From assembly GCF_036967205.1 (NCBI RefSeq), contig NZ_CP146022.1:8432001-8496000 (forward strand): a stretch of 64,000 nucleotides of DNA. The letters are read 5' to 3'. The notes below the pieces were generated by a model. That model was given only the letters and a program-made list of their open reading frames with translations, had not been told where the DNA came from and did not search any database. Positions 8,914 to 17,772 of the stretch are shown here, piece after piece. Source of the stretch: Streptomyces sp. Q6 (GTDB lineage Bacteria > Actinomycetota > Actinomycetes > Streptomycetales > Streptomycetaceae). The position numbers were made by a program, and so were the translations under genes. Position 1 is the stretch's first letter; each line of letters starts with the position of its first letter.

Positions 8914-9483
8914 GTGAGCGTCATCGTCATCGAGTTCGTCACCCTGGACGGGTTCGTGTCCGACCCGGACGGGGCCGCCGGCACGCCGTCGGGCGGCTGG
9001 GCTTTCCGGCACGGCCCGGAGGCGGTCGCCGGGGACAAGTTCCGGCTCGGCCGCACGCTTGACGACGGGGTGCTGCTGCTCGGCCGCACCACCTGGCAGC
9101 TGTTCTCAAGGCTGTGGCCGTACCGCGACGACGCGTTCTCCGCGCGGATGAACGCCGTCCCCAAGCTGGTCGCCTCCCACACCCTGACCCGCGCGGACAC
9201 CTCGGCGTGGGCGAACTCCCAGCTTCTCGACGGCGACCTGGTCGACGCTGTGAAGCGGGAGCGGCGTGACGTGATCGTCGCCGGAAGCCTGAGCGTCGTC
9301 GAGCGGCTCAGGGAGGCCGACTTGATCGACGAGTACCGACTGCTGACCTTTCCCACTGTGCTCGGCACCGGTCGGCGCCTCTTCCCGGTCGAGGGCCCGC
9401 ACACCGAGCTGACGTGCCCGGCCGCTGAGCGGATCGGTGCCGCGGTCCTCGCCCGCTACCTGAGGGCGGACGGCCGACAGTGA
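8914..9483 (+). CDS. Dihydrofolate reductase family (RibD C-terminal) protein
   Basis: 189 residues. IEFVTLDGFVSDPDG at the start, LLLGRTTWQLFSRLWPY in the middle and GSLSVVERLREADLIDEYRL followed by FPTVLGTGRRLFP match RibD_C/YyaP-type reductases, which bind NADPH. The substrate is unknown; members are not true folate reductases. GTG 8914 is preceded by AGGAG at 8901-8905. It probably shares the transcript of the ECF sigma gene and is followed by a strong hairpin, suggesting a two-gene unit perhaps under autoregulation. Confidence 0.9.
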   Translation: MSVIVIEFVTLDGFVSDPDGAAGTPSGGWAFRHGPEAVAGDKFRLGRTLDDGVLLLGRTTWQLFSRLWPYRDDAFSARMNAVPKLVASHTLTRADTSAWANSQLLDGDLVDAVKRERRDVIVAGSLSVVERLREADLIDEYRLLTFPTVLGTGRRLFPVEGPHTELTCPAAERIGAAVLARYLRADGRQ

Positions 9484-9600
9484 CAGGCGATCAGCCGCTG
9501 TAGTCGGACCGCGCGCGGGAGCGGGAAGGGAGTGGAAGGAGGTCGGCGCCGCCGCATTTCCGCACCGTGGCAACGGTTTGTCCGAATGGGGCGATGAGCC

Positions 9601-9638
9601 CGGCCTCCGCTTCCCGTCCGACCGGGAAGCGGAGGCCG
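9601..9638 (+). terminator. Hairpin ending the sigma factor / reductase unit
   Basis: Perfect 16-bp arms (9601-9616 with 9623-9638) and a 6-nt loop, 118 bp after the reductase stop codon. Confidence 0.8.
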
Positions 9639-10018
9639 GCTCGTCGCCGCTCCCCACGGCGCGGGTGGTCGCCGCACGGCCCTCGGCAGTGCCCTCACCC
9701 TTGCTCTCATCACCACCATCGGCATGCCGGAACTCGTCCTGCGCCCGCGTCGGCTGTACGAGCGGACCGGCTTCGACAGTCGTTCACCGCCCACTCCGCG
9801 CACCTCATCGGCAGCGCCCGGACCGGTCACCACGCGACCTGACCAGCCGCGCCCCCTCGCAGCGACAGGCCATGGCCGTATCCCGGCGGCGTGAGCCCTG
9901 CCCTCGAGGCTGCGGAGGACTTCTCGTCGACGCGGATGGCCCTCGTATGGATGCCGTGGACGGGCATGTCCGCGCCGGGACGCCTCCAATGATCTTGAAC
10001 CGTCTGTAGGAGGACGCA
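9639..10018. other. Intergenic region, possible gene debris
   Basis: No intact gene. A plus-strand frame near 9680-9790 reads a short hydrophobic stretch then RRLYERTGF, which resembles fragments of acetyltransferases, but it has no start and soon degenerates. The end of the region carries the AGGAGG ribosome site for the gene at 10019. Confidence 0.3.
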
Positions 10019-10993
10019 GTGGACAACACACGTGTGTGCCGTGTCGGCAGAGCGCGACACTCATGGAGGACCGCCCTGGCCGGCTGCGCACTGATCGGCA
10101 TGCTCGCACCGGCCTTACCCGCGGCGGCCGCAGACCTGCCCCAGCCGGAGCCGATCGTGTCGGCCACCGCGGCTGACGGCCCCGAGGACTTGGCGGCGTG
10201 GATCAACCACGTCGCCGGCGTGCCCGCCGCACCGGGTGCCGGGCAGCCGGGCAGCGGGTCCATGCCGCGTATCGAACTGCCCGAGGCGACCGACGAACTG
10301 CTGTGGGGCGCGGCGGCTTCCGGGAGCGGGGTCGGGCTGCGGATGCCCGAGACGCCCGCCCGGGTGGCAGGCGTCACGACCTCCCAGGGCACGGTCGTCT
10401 ACCCCCTGAACGACACCTACGCCCTGGCCGCGCAGCGCGTTGATGCGTCCTCGGCCCGCGCCCTGGTGGTGCTGAAGTCGGCTGCCGCACCGCAGCGTTA
10501 CCGCTTCCCCGTCCAAGTGCCGCGCGGCGCCCGGCTGGTGGAGGACGGAGCCGGGGGAGCGGTGGTCGGCATCGAGCGAGCGCCGGGTGTGCTGGTGTCC
10601 GTGGCCGAGATCGCCGCCCCGTGGGCCAAGGACGCGCGCGGCCGAGCGGTACCCACACGGATCCGTGTCGAGAACGGGGCGCTGGTCCAGACGGTCAGCC
10701 CCGGCCCCGGTACGCCCTTCCCGGTGGTCGCCGACCCGAAGATCACCTGGGGAGTGGTCACCGGAACCGCCTACTTCAACCGCTCGGAGACCCGGCGCAT
10801 CGCCATCTACGGAGCCACCGCGGCCCTCGCCGCGAACACCCTGCCGCCCCCGCTCAACGTCCTGTACTCCGTGAACGCGGCTGTGGTCAGCGCGAAGGCG
10901 GTCAGCGCGAACTCGGCCAAGCACTGCCTGAAAATCAAGTTCGCGGCGGGCCTCTTCCTTCCCTCTACGTATCGAGGTGGTTACTGCAAGTGA
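10019..10993 (+). CDS. Secreted protein of unknown function
   Basis: 324 residues. A long N-region (many Arg) is followed by a hydrophobic core and APALPAAAAD, a Sec signal with a likely cleavage site near residue 40. The mature part has an ordered domain (VVYPLNDTYALAAQRVDASS; YRFPVQVPRGARLVEDG) and a C-terminal segment from VADPKITWGVVTGTAYFN to two cysteines (KHCLKIK; GGYCK) that may form a disulfide. I recognise no catalytic motif. GTG 10019 has AGGAGG at 10008-10013. Similar secreted proteins with a VADP-x-ITWG linker are known to me only as hypothetical. Confidence 0.85.
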   Translation: MDNTRVCRVGRARHSWRTALAGCALIGMLAPALPAAAADLPQPEPIVSATAADGPEDLAAWINHVAGVPAAPGAGQPGSGSMPRIELPEATDELLWGAAASGSGVGLRMPETPARVAGVTTSQGTVVYPLNDTYALAAQRVDASSARALVVLKSAAAPQRYRFPVQVPRGARLVEDGAGGAVVGIERAPGVLVSVAEIAAPWAKDARGRAVPTRIRVENGALVQTVSPGPGTPFPVVADPKITWGVVTGTAYFNRSETRRIAIYGATAALAANTLPPPLNVLYSVNAAVVSAKAVSANSAKHCLKIKFAAGLFLPSTYRGGYCK

Positions 10994-11035
10994 GATAGTG
11001 GTGGTCGTGGGCTTGGAGCGACCTGGGAGAAGCGG

Positions 11036-11332
11036 ATGAACATGGTGCTGTTGTGGGTGGGCGTGGCCGCCTTCTGTGCTGCCGTTGTCGCACTGGAGGC
11101 GCACGCGGTGCGGCGAGGCGCACACGGCCCCCGCCCGGCGCGCTTCGCCTTCCTGGCCGACCGCGTCGCTCTGGCCCTCGGGGTCCTCACCCTCGTGGCA
11201 TGGCTGGTGCTCTCACCCGCCGACCCGGTGACGGCGTGGGCCACGGGAATCTTCTGGGGCCTCGCGGTCTGCGCATTGACCCACCTGGCCCGCGACAACC
11301 ACCGCGCCGACGCCGGCGCCGCCGAGCGCTGA
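11036..11332 (+). CDS. Small membrane protein, unknown function
   Basis: 98 residues with three likely helices: residues 3-20, about 42-60 (LALGVLTLVAWLVL) and about 68-82 (WATGIFWGLAVCALTHL). Basic segment RRGAHGPRPARFAFLADR between them. GGGAGAAGCGG precedes ATG 11036. It lies 42 bp after the secreted-protein gene and may be cotranscribed. No family recognised. Confidence 0.7.
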   Translation: MNMVLLWVGVAAFCAAVVALEAHAVRRGAHGPRPARFAFLADRVALALGVLTLVAWLVLSPADPVTAWATGIFWGLAVCALTHLARDNHRADAGAAER

Positions 11333-11415
11333 CGGGGCGGCAGTTCCCGGCCCGCATGACTCGTCCAGGAGGTGGGAGGGAGGCTTGGCGCACGCCTCTT
11401 GCGTAAGCTCAGTGC

Positions 11416-12042
11416 GTGCAGTGGCATCCGGTACTCGGCTTCGTGGCCGCAGTCATACCTCTGACGTTGATTCCCGGCACGAGCTTCACGTTGGTCACGC
11501 AGCAGGTGATCACGGGCTCACGCTCCGACGGTGTACGTGCCGCACTGGGCTCCTCGTGCGGGCTCCTGGTCCACGCGACGTTCGCCGTGGTGGGCCTGTC
11601 CGCACTGGTCATGTCGTCGGCTCGCGCGCTCACCGTGGTGAAACTCGTGGGCGGCATCTACCTCATCTGGCTCGGTGTGACCACGTGGCGTTCCGCGCGT
11701 CGAGGTGACGAACCGACGACACGCAGGCTGTTGCGCCTTCCGTGGGCTCAACTCGGTGGATTCGGCCAGGGACTGTGGTCCAACGTCCTCAACCCGAAGG
11801 CTGCGTCCGTCTATCTCACCCTGGTCCCGCAGTTCCTCACCTCCAGCCGCCCTGTCGCACCGCAGATCGCCGCGCTTTCGGTCGCGCACGTCATGGTCGT
11901 ACTGGTGTGGCTGCTCCTGTGGACTTCGGTGGTCGGCGTCGCACGCACGACACTCGACACCCCCCGATTCCGACGTGGGACGAGTCGTCTGGCCGGAGCC
12001 GTGCTCGTCGCCTTCGGGATGCGGACAGCGGCCGCGAGCTGA
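11416..12042 (+). CDS. LysE/RhtB family amino-acid exporter
   Basis: 208 residues with five to six helices. The family signature is near the start (GFVAAVIPLTLIPGTSFTLV), with VKLVGGIYLIWLGVTTWRS and GLWSNVLNPKAASVYLTLVP following. These proteins export amino acids or homoserine-lactone-like molecules by proton exchange; the substrate is not predictable. GTG 11416 lacks a clear Shine-Dalgarno, so translation may be leaderless. Monocistronic by position. Confidence 0.9.
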   Translation: MQWHPVLGFVAAVIPLTLIPGTSFTLVTQQVITGSRSDGVRAALGSSCGLLVHATFAVVGLSALVMSSARALTVVKLVGGIYLIWLGVTTWRSARRGDEPTTRRLLRLPWAQLGGFGQGLWSNVLNPKAASVYLTLVPQFLTSSRPVAPQIAALSVAHVMVVLVWLLLWTSVVGVARTTLDTPRFRRGTSRLAGAVLVAFGMRTAAAS

Positions 12043-12240
12043 GCGTGAAGCCCTCCAGAAGGCCGACCGTGGGGACGGCCGCGGGCGGACCGAGTCCTGT
12101 TGCCCGGACAGGTCGGTGGTCGGATTCGACGGTACGGCGATCAGTCTCCGCGGATTCCCGCTCCGTCGAGGCTGCGACAGACATGGGCGTCACGGCAACA
12201 GGGCGGATCCAGACCGCTGGTTCAGCCGATTGGTTCAGCC

Positions 12241-12264
12241 GATGCCGATGCCGATGCCGATGCC
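12241..12264. repeat. (GATGCC)4 hexanucleotide repeat
   Basis: Four exact GATGCC copies, next to a 13-bp direct repeat containing GGTTCAGCCGAT at 12219-12243. It lies about 75 bp before the start at 12337, in what is probably the 5' leader. Confidence 0.85.
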
Positions 12265-12336
12265 GTGGGGAGCGTACGAGCGCTGAGCGGCAAAACCAGG
12301 TCGACGTACGCCGACGCGGTACCTGATCATGCGTTC

Positions 12337-12864
12337 ATGCCCCTGCGAGAGACCCTCACCCGTATCGACGCTGACCTGGCCGCCGGCCGGATTCCTGTCG
12401 CGCGCCAGCGTCTGCGCGGTCTCCTCTCGTCTTTCCCCCACGACCTGATGCTCCGCCGTCGTCTGGCCGAGGTGTACCGGCTCTACGGTGACGACGCCGA
12501 GGCTGGACGCTGGATGTACCTCGAAGAGGAGCGGAACGCCGAGGAGACCGCCGCCTTCGAGGCGCGGTACGGGACTCCCGGGCGGCGGATGAAGGCCCTT
12601 GCCTGGCGCGGCCCTGAGACGAAGGCGGCCACCGCCTTCGCGGAGGGGCAGTTGGTCACCGTCCGGACCGCCCACGCCGAGGAGTTGGGGCACCCGGTGG
12701 ACTGGGACGACGCTGCCTCCTACCTGGAGGACCAGGATGGGGAGCACGAGGCGCCCGCCGGGCCGTGGACGGTCGGCGGTGTGCTGGCGGGCGCCGGTTG
12801 CCTGGTGGCGGCCCTCGCGTGTCTCGCGATCTGGGTGAATGGGCTCGTCGCCCTCTTCGTCTGA
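12337..12864 (+). CDS. DUF6584-like protein with C-terminal membrane helix
   Basis: 175 residues. The N-terminal half (ETLTRIDADLAAGRIPVARQ; LLSSFPHDLMLRRRLAEVYR; LYGDDAEAGRWMYLEEE) is TPR-like and matches a small streptomycete family I know as DUF6584. A single hydrophobic helix closes the protein (GGVLAGAGCLVAALACLAIW). Function unknown. ATG 12337 is chosen because the longer frame upstream runs through the GATGCC repeat and is of poor composition. Confidence 0.75.
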   Translation: MPLRETLTRIDADLAAGRIPVARQRLRGLLSSFPHDLMLRRRLAEVYRLYGDDAEAGRWMYLEEERNAEETAAFEARYGTPGRRMKALAWRGPETKAATAFAEGQLVTVRTAHAEELGHPVDWDDAASYLEDQDGEHEAPAGPWTVGGVLAGAGCLVAALACLAIWVNGLVALFV

Positions 12865-12980
12865 CCAGGCTCGGCGAGCCTTCACTGGCCCCAGGCGGCG
12901 ACGCCCCCGTCCTGGACTCGCGCAGCAGCGGCGGCTCGGAAAGCGACACCGTCGCCTGCCCGCGCCTACTGTCCTACTCC

Positions 12981-13070
12981 GGTCACCCCGGTCACCCCGG
13001 TCACCCCGGTCACCCCGGTCACCCCGGTCACCCCGGTCACCCCGGTCACCCCGGTCACCCCGGCCACCCC
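12981..13070. repeat. Minisatellite, 9 x GGTCACCCC plus one variant unit
   Basis: Nine exact 9-bp units (12981-13061) followed by GGCCACCCC (13062-13070). The unit length keeps reading frame. On the minus strand one frame has TGA in every exact unit, and this supplies the stop codon of the neighbouring hydrolase gene. Confidence 0.95.
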
Positions 13071-13921
13071 GGCAGATCGGGGGAGAGGAAAGGCGCGAGG
13101 AGCGCGAGCAATGCGTCGGGGCGGTCGAGGGGGATGATGTGACCGCAGTCCTGGAGGTGGTGTCCGACCAGGTCATCGGCGAGAGGACGGAGTTGGCGTT
13201 CGAGCCCCGTCCCGATGGGATGAGAGCCGACGGCCATCGTGGGCATGGTCAGCCGCGCCGTCGCGACGGCGTCCTGGATCTGCTGCGCGCTGGTCGGCAG
13301 GGCCCGGTAAGAGGAGAACGCGCAGCGAAGCGCCTCGCTCCCGGTGTACGCGTGGACGAAGGCTGCACGGACGTCGTCGGGTACCCCTCTCCCGAGCGTC
13401 CCCGAGTCGAGGAACCAGTCGATGTACGGGGCCTCGTTGCCGACCACGACGGACTCGGCGAGGCCGGGGACGGCGTGGAAGCCGAACCACCACGGGGCGC
13501 CGCCCGCGACGACGTGCTCTGCGCCGGGCAGCCTGCCCAGCAGTGCTTCCATGACGACCAGGCGCCGGACACGGCCCGGTCGGCGCAACGCGAGCAGGAC
13601 GGCGGGGGCGGTGCCCGCGTCGATGCCGACGACTGCTGCCGAGGACTCGCCGAGTGCGTCGAGCAGTCCTTCGGCGTCGGCGGCGAGCGTGCCCGCGTCG
13701 TACCCGTCGACGGCACGTGTGCTGCCGCCGAAGCCTCGCAGGTCCGGGGCGATGACCCGGTACCGCCCGGCCAGTCGGCCCATGATGCCGCTCCAGAGTT
13801 GCCAGGTGTGCGGGAAGCCGTGCAGCAGCAGAACCGCGGGTCCGTCCCCTGCGATCGCGACGTTGAGCTGGACACCGTTCGTCTCGATGCGATGCAGGTG
13901 GGGTGCGGCGGTTACCGGCAT
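13055..13921 (-). CDS. Alpha/beta hydrolase, epoxide hydrolase/dehalogenase-like
   Basis: 288 residues. The oxyanion motif [10 protein letters not shown] lies near residue 38. The nucleophile elbow is [11 protein letters not shown] with Asp in the nucleophile position, as in epoxide hydrolases and haloalkane dehalogenases rather than Ser esterases. The catalytic His is in the terminal [14 protein letters not shown]. Start ATG 13921 has GGAGAG 5 nt upstream; longer frames to 13987 are less likely. It is divergent from an HxlR regulator, which probably controls it. The last residues (PGWPG) and stop codon come from the GGTCACCCC minisatellite. Substrate unknown. Confidence 0.88.
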   Translation of the reverse strand: MPVTAAPHLHRIETNGVQLNVAIAGDGPAVLLLHGFPHTWQLWSGIMGRLAGRYRVIAPDLRGFGGSTRAVDGYDAGTLAADAEGLLDALGESSAAVVGIDAGTAPAVLLALRRPGRVRRLVVMEALLGRLPGAEHVVAGGAPWWFGFHAVPGLAESVVVGNEAPYIDWFLDSGTLGRGVPDDVRAAFVHAYTGSEALRCAFSSYRALPTSAQQIQDAVATARLTMPTMAVGSHPIGTGLERQLRPLADDLVGHHLQDCGHIIPLDRPDALLALLAPFLSPDLPGWPG

Positions 13922-13936
13922 GGCGACTCTCCAGGT

Positions 13937-13971
13937 GGTTACTATTGGTGACCACAAAACGATAAGTAACC
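13937..13971. promoter_or_regulatory. Putative operator in the hydrolase-hxlR intergenic region
   Basis: Inverted repeat GGTTACT (13937-13943) and AGTAACC (13965-13971) in an AT-richer stretch between the divergent starts. HxlR-type regulators bind such dyads beside their own genes, so this is the likely shared operator. Confidence 0.55.
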
Positions 13972-14020
13972 GCCTAGCCGCTTCCAAGACGGCACTTTCA
14001 GGGAAGGTGGTGAGCCACAG

Positions 14021-14431
14021 GTGACCACCGGAGGAGACCGAGCCGCCGGTCGCGGGGTACGCGGCGATCTGTTCGATCCCGACTGCCCGACGCGGCAGTT
14101 GCTGGATCGCATCGGTACGAAGTGGACGTCGATGGCCGTGAAGACGCTCGCTGACGCCGCACCGGACGAGGTGCGCTTCGCGGAGCTGAGACGCCGGATG
14201 CCCGGCGTCTCGCAGAAGATGCTGTCCGTGACGCTGCGCAGCCTGACCAGCGACGGCTTGGTGTCACGTCGGGTCGAACCCACCGTGCCACCGCGGGTCT
14301 TCTACCGACTCACCGGACTCGGGCTGTCGCTGGAGGCCGTGCTCGCGGGGCTACGGACCTGGGCGGAGGAGCACATGGCCGAGATCGAACGTGCCAACGA
14401 AGCCAACGGCCAAGAGGCCGGCGGGGGGTAG
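14021..14431 (+). CDS. HxlR family transcriptional regulator
   Basis: 136 residues. The winged-helix begins with LFDPDCPTRQLLDRIGTKWT; the Cys is the position used for redox sensing in some HxlR/HypR members. VRFAELRRRMPGVSQKMLSV and LTSDGLVSRRVEPTVPPRV are the recognition helix and wing. It likely represses or activates the divergent hydrolase gene and itself. GTG 14021; GGGAAGG is rather far upstream. Confidence 0.9.
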   Translation: MTTGGDRAAGRGVRGDLFDPDCPTRQLLDRIGTKWTSMAVKTLADAAPDEVRFAELRRRMPGVSQKMLSVTLRSLTSDGLVSRRVEPTVPPRVFYRLTGLGLSLEAVLAGLRTWAEEHMAEIERANEANGQEAGGG

Positions 14432-14506
14432 GCGGCTCGCTTCCGTCTCTTCGCTCCCGTCGGAGATGGGTGGCGCACGGGTCCAACCGCCGCACGAGAT
14501 ATGTGA

Positions 14507-14539
14507 GGGTGGGCCCGGCTCCGGGAGCCGGGCCCACCC
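14507..14539. terminator. Bidirectional hairpin between hxlR and the lipase gene
   Basis: Perfect 14-bp arms (14507-14520 with 14526-14539) with a 5-nt loop, followed by TTGTG. It lies between two converging genes and can serve both. Confidence 0.8.
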
Positions 14540-14602
14540 TTGTGTGGTGATGTGCGAAGACGGAGTGGTTCCGGGGCGAGCCGGTTGCTCAGGGGCGAGC
14601 GG

Positions 14603-15364
14603 TCAGGACGCGACGAAGCGGGCGATCTGGCCGAGGACGATCGTGTCGGTCAGGAACCCGATGTGGGTCTGACAGGCCACGTTGTTGTTGGTCGCGCCAT
14701 CGAGGCGGGTGCTCGTGTACGGGATGATGATGCCGTCGCACGCCGAGTACCACGTGGCGTACTTCGTGGTGCCGGGCGTCTCGTCGCCGGACGAGATCTG
14801 GGAGATGAACGAGGAGCCCGGGTACATCTGCTGACAGGTCGTGTAGATGAGACAGGCGCCGGCGTAGGTGGTGCCGTGGTTGGCGCCCGCGATCGAGGCG
14901 AGGTGACTGACGCTGCTGTTGCCGCCCAGAACCTTCAGGTAGTACTGGCTGACCAGCCCGCCCATCGAGTGGTTGACGATGGCGACCTTGCTCGCGCCGG
15001 TCCGCGCCTTCACGGTGTTGACGTAGGAGGCGAGTCCCTGCGCGTTGGTGATGTTGTTGCCGTACGAGTTGTACTCGTAGGCGAAGAGGTTGGAACTGGC
15101 CCAGCCGTTGGCACGGAACACGCTCATGGCGGTGACCCAGTTGGAAGCGCTGCCGGTGTAGCCGTGGACGAACACGACCGGCGTGCTTGTGGACAGCGTC
15201 TGCGCGGCGGTTTGCGTGGTGGTCTGCGAGGTCGTGGCGCGCGCGACGGCGGCCGAGGTGTCGTCGGCGCCTGCGGTGGTCGTGGTCGAGGAGAAGAAGG
15301 CGAGCGCGGCGGCGGTGGCCGCGAGTGCGCCGAGGATTCTGCGCCGGGGACGAGTGGAGCTCAT
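14603..15364 (-). CDS. Secreted lipase/esterase (Lipase_2 type alpha/beta hydrolase)
   Basis: 253 residues. A Sec signal (RRRILGALAATAAALAFF) is followed by a Thr/Ala-rich linker, then TPVVFVHGYTGSASNW (oxyanion region), the nucleophile motif VNHSMGGLVSQYYL with Ser, and terminal D and H (YSACDGIIIPY; CQTHIGFLTD) that could complete the triad. Four cysteines (LIYTTCQQM, ACLI, ACDG, ACQT) suggest disulfides, fitting secretion. Such enzymes hydrolyse triacylglycerols or esters outside the cell. ATG 15364 has AGGAGG upstream. Confidence 0.9.
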   Translation of the reverse strand: MSSTRPRRRILGALAATAAALAFFSSTTTTAGADDTSAAVARATTSQTTTQTAAQTLSTSTPVVFVHGYTGSASNWVTAMSVFRANGWASSNLFAYEYNSYGNNITNAQGLASYVNTVKARTGASKVAIVNHSMGGLVSQYYLKVLGGNSSVSHLASIAGANHGTTYAGACLIYTTCQQMYPGSSFISQISSGDETPGTTKYATWYSACDGIIIPYTSTRLDGATNNNVACQTHIGFLTDTIVLGQIARFVAS

Positions 15365-15662
15365 GGAGCCCTCCTGAGGGGGTGCGGGTACCTGGTCCGG
15401 ATCAGGGTGGCGGCAACGGGCCCCGGCGCCATCGGCGAAATCACCAGTGCGCGCGAGTCGTTCCGTAACTGTGGGCCGTGTGGGGGATCGTGCGGTGCAG
15501 GTACGTCCGGGCGACCGGCTGCGCGGATGGTCGTCGTCGTCGCTTCCCTCGTCAGAGGTGCGATACCGGGGGCAGGGATGCGGTACCGGCAGGCTGTCGT
15601 CGACGACAGGACCCGGGCCGAGGCCGGATGCCTCACACCCCGGGTATCTAGAGTTCCTGACT

Positions 15663-16217
15663 ATGCGACTCATGGAGATGGAGATCGCCCGTCATGACTG
15701 GACGGGCATGCGGTGCGGGTGCGGCGACACGGCAGCGCATCTCGTCGCCGAGCTGCTCCAGCTGACGGAGGACGGGGACGAACGGGCGTCGGTGCAGGCG
15801 GGTTTGGAGCACCATGTTTGGTCGTCGGTGGTCCTGTGGGAACCGGCACTCGCGGTGACGTCGGTCGCTCTGGCGGCCCTCGCGGAGGACTTGGAACCCG
15901 CGGCCCGTCTGCGGTTCCTCGACCTTCTCCAGTACCTGGTCACGGGAGAGGGGACGGACCGGGAGTCTGCCGCTGAGGGGCTCGACCTGCCGGAACGGTG
16001 CCGGAGCGCTGCCACCCAGGGCATGTGGCTCCTCTATCAGGAGGTCATGTCGACCCGTTCGCCCGGACTTGCCGGGGCCGCCTTCGAGGTGCTGACAGTG
16101 ATCGAACCCGATCGTGCTCGTCTGGCGCGGGTTCGCGAGGCGGCGGCCGAGTGGCTGCCCGTGTGCTGTCGAACCGGACTGTGTGATGACGACTTTGATG
16201 GCGGTGATCGGATGTGA
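15663..16217 (+). CDS. Conserved hypothetical, helical (HEAT-like) protein
   Basis: 184 residues from ATG 15663. Begins MRLMEMEIARHDWTGMRCGC, then amphipathic helices (ALAVTSVALAALAEDL; LRFLDLLQYLVTGEG; AFEVLTVIEPDRARLARV) that suggest an alpha-helical repeat fold. Five cysteines, two clustered near each end. No convincing ribosome site precedes the ATG, so the transcript may be leaderless. I recognise no family. Confidence 0.65.
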   Translation: MRLMEMEIARHDWTGMRCGCGDTAAHLVAELLQLTEDGDERASVQAGLEHHVWSSVVLWEPALAVTSVALAALAEDLEPAARLRFLDLLQYLVTGEGTDRESAAEGLDLPERCRSAATQGMWLLYQEVMSTRSPGLAGAAFEVLTVIEPDRARLARVREAAAEWLPVCCRTGLCDDDFDGGDRM

Positions 16218-16364
16218 CGAACGTCAGCGAGTCTCTCCACGTAGTGAAGCCGCGTCAGATCGAGGGCTGACGGAGGGAATTCGCATCGCGGCAAGCTGCC
16301 GCTCCTTCGCGGCGTGCGGGGAATCTCGGCCATACCGCCCGTGAAGCGGGGCACACGCGCAGGC

Positions 16365-16637
16365 ATGAACACTCATGAGACCGGAGCGGACAGCCAAGGC
16401 ATGGGCTCGATGGAACGCGGAACGTCGCAGCGACTGGCGGCACGTCAGCGCATGTGGGTGCAATCATGGACAGCTTTGTGCGTGCTGGCCGCTCTGTGGT
16501 CGCTGGCCTGGGGTGTGGGATGGATCAGCGGAGTGGAGGACGGCTGGGTTTTCACTGCGGTGGGAATGGTGCTCCTTGGGTGTGCGCTGTGGGCGCGCCG
16601 TTCAGCCATCCGCAATGCTCCGCCGCGCCATTTGTGA
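16365..16637 (+). CDS. Small membrane protein, unknown
   Basis: 90 residues from ATG 16365. Two helices (WTALCVLAALWSLAWGVGWI; WVFTAVGMVLLGCALWA) followed by a basic tail RRSAIRNAPPRHL, so the C-terminus is probably cytoplasmic. A hairpin follows at 16701-16752. No family recognised and the ribosome site is weak. Confidence 0.5.
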   Translation: MNTHETGADSQGMGSMERGTSQRLAARQRMWVQSWTALCVLAALWSLAWGVGWISGVEDGWVFTAVGMVLLGCALWARRSAIRNAPPRHL

Positions 16638-16700
16638 TGTGACGAGGCGCCAGGCGCCGGCTCGGTCCCGCGCCTGGAGCAGGGTGCACGTCTCTGGACG

Positions 16701-16752
16701 GGCGCAACGGAGCCGGCGTGAAGCGGTAGCCATCGGCTGGCTCCGTTGCGCC
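16701..16752 (+). terminator. Hairpin after the small membrane protein gene
   Basis: Perfect 14-bp arms (16701-16714 with 16739-16752) and a 24-nt loop, 64 bp past the stop at 16637. Confidence 0.65.
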
Positions 16753-16939
16753 TGTCCCTAAGGTGCAGGGCTCGGATCGTGGTCGTGGAGCGCTGGGGTG
16801 GGTGCACCGCCGCTTCCGCAGGCATTCTTCGGTATCGGCTGACATCTACTTTTGCGATGTCCCGCTGGGGAGCGGAGCGTTCGAACCGAAGAGCCGGAGG
16901 GGAAGTAGTACGCGGCCTCGTCCGGGGGACTCGTTCAGC

Positions 16940-17305
16940 ATGGCCGGTATGAGTGGAGAGCGGTGCGAACGCTGCGACATGATCCTCGGGATGGGCTGTA
17001 GCTGCCCCGCTGACGGTAGTTCCCCGAGCCGAGCGGACCCGACTCGGGTCGGGCCCAAGGCGGGACCGAACTTCGCGTTCGACAGGATCCTTGTCTCGCT
17101 TGCGGGCGTAGCCCACATTCCTGGGGGATGCGTGCACTACGTCGACGATCCCGAGGCGGCCGGCTGGGGCTGGTCGCCCGGTGCTGATCTGGCGGCCTGG
17201 GCTCGGCTCGGGGAGGGTGCGCCGCTGCCTGCCACTGCGGGAAACACCTCCCTCCGTGCCACGAGTCGCTGCCATCACTGCGCGACCTTCCTCGGGGGAC
17301 CCTGA
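16940..17305 (+). CDS. Small cysteine-rich protein, possible zinc-binding
   Basis: 121 residues from ATG 16940 (ATG 16949 possible). It carries C-x2-C (GERCERCDM), a second CSC motif ten residues later, GGCVHYVDDP and a terminal CHHC. The spacing suggests one or two metal sites or disulfides. No signal peptide is evident. GGGGG lies 9 nt upstream of 16940. I do not recognise a family; function unknown. Confidence 0.5.
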   Translation: MAGMSGERCERCDMILGMGCSCPADGSSPSRADPTRVGPKAGPNFAFDRILVSLAGVAHIPGGCVHYVDDPEAAGWGWSPGADLAAWARLGEGAPLPATAGNTSLRATSRCHHCATFLGGP

Positions 17306-17758
17306 GTCCGTCATCCATGCCGCCACTCGATCGCGCACACGTGTGACATGTGCGGGAGGCTGCGGGGGACCGCGTGCTTCCTGAAGCTCCGTGGCGAACA
17401 GCGCCGCACCTTCGAGTGGGCCCAAGCGCTCGTCTGACTGCGGACCCTGACGATCGGAGACGGCTCAGGCGCCGTCTTCGGCGGAACGCAGACCATGCCG
17501 CTGGTCCCGTACCCCACGCTCGTCCTGGACGCGCTCGCACCCTCGTCGGCAACATGATCGGCCGGGCAGGTCCTGGCCGACGGCGAACTCATGGTGGAAG
17601 CGGCCTGCGGGGAGGCGGCCCCGGATGTGCCGACTCAGGCCCCTCGGACGAGAAGCAAGGCGGAAGCTCGGTTTATTCGCGTGCAGGAGGGAAGTCGGAG
17701 GGGGCGCGGATCGGGACGCACGGTACAAAACGTACCGCCCGCCCGCGTGCCAAGATCT
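17306..17758. other. Intergenic region with possible coding debris
   Basis: No intact gene seen. A short plus-strand frame near 17440-17550 (LRTLTIGDGSGAVFGGTQTM) has unusually ordered, protein-like composition but no start and ends at a TGA, so it may be a remnant. The 3' end should hold the promoter of the PRC-barrel gene. Confidence 0.3.
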
Positions 17759-17772
17759 GCGGAGGATGCGCC

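Noticed and set aside
7093-9012. 639-codon minus-strand frame
   Set aside because: Covers FKBP, sigma factor and reductase genes in antisense. Those carry clear motifs; this frame has none.
9680-9790. Acetyltransferase-like fragment (RRLYERTGF)
   Set aside because: Too short, no start and no further family motif, so it is mentioned only as possible debris.
12981-13070. Possible CRISPR array
   Set aside because: Units are only 9 bp and adjoin without spacers; it is a minisatellite.
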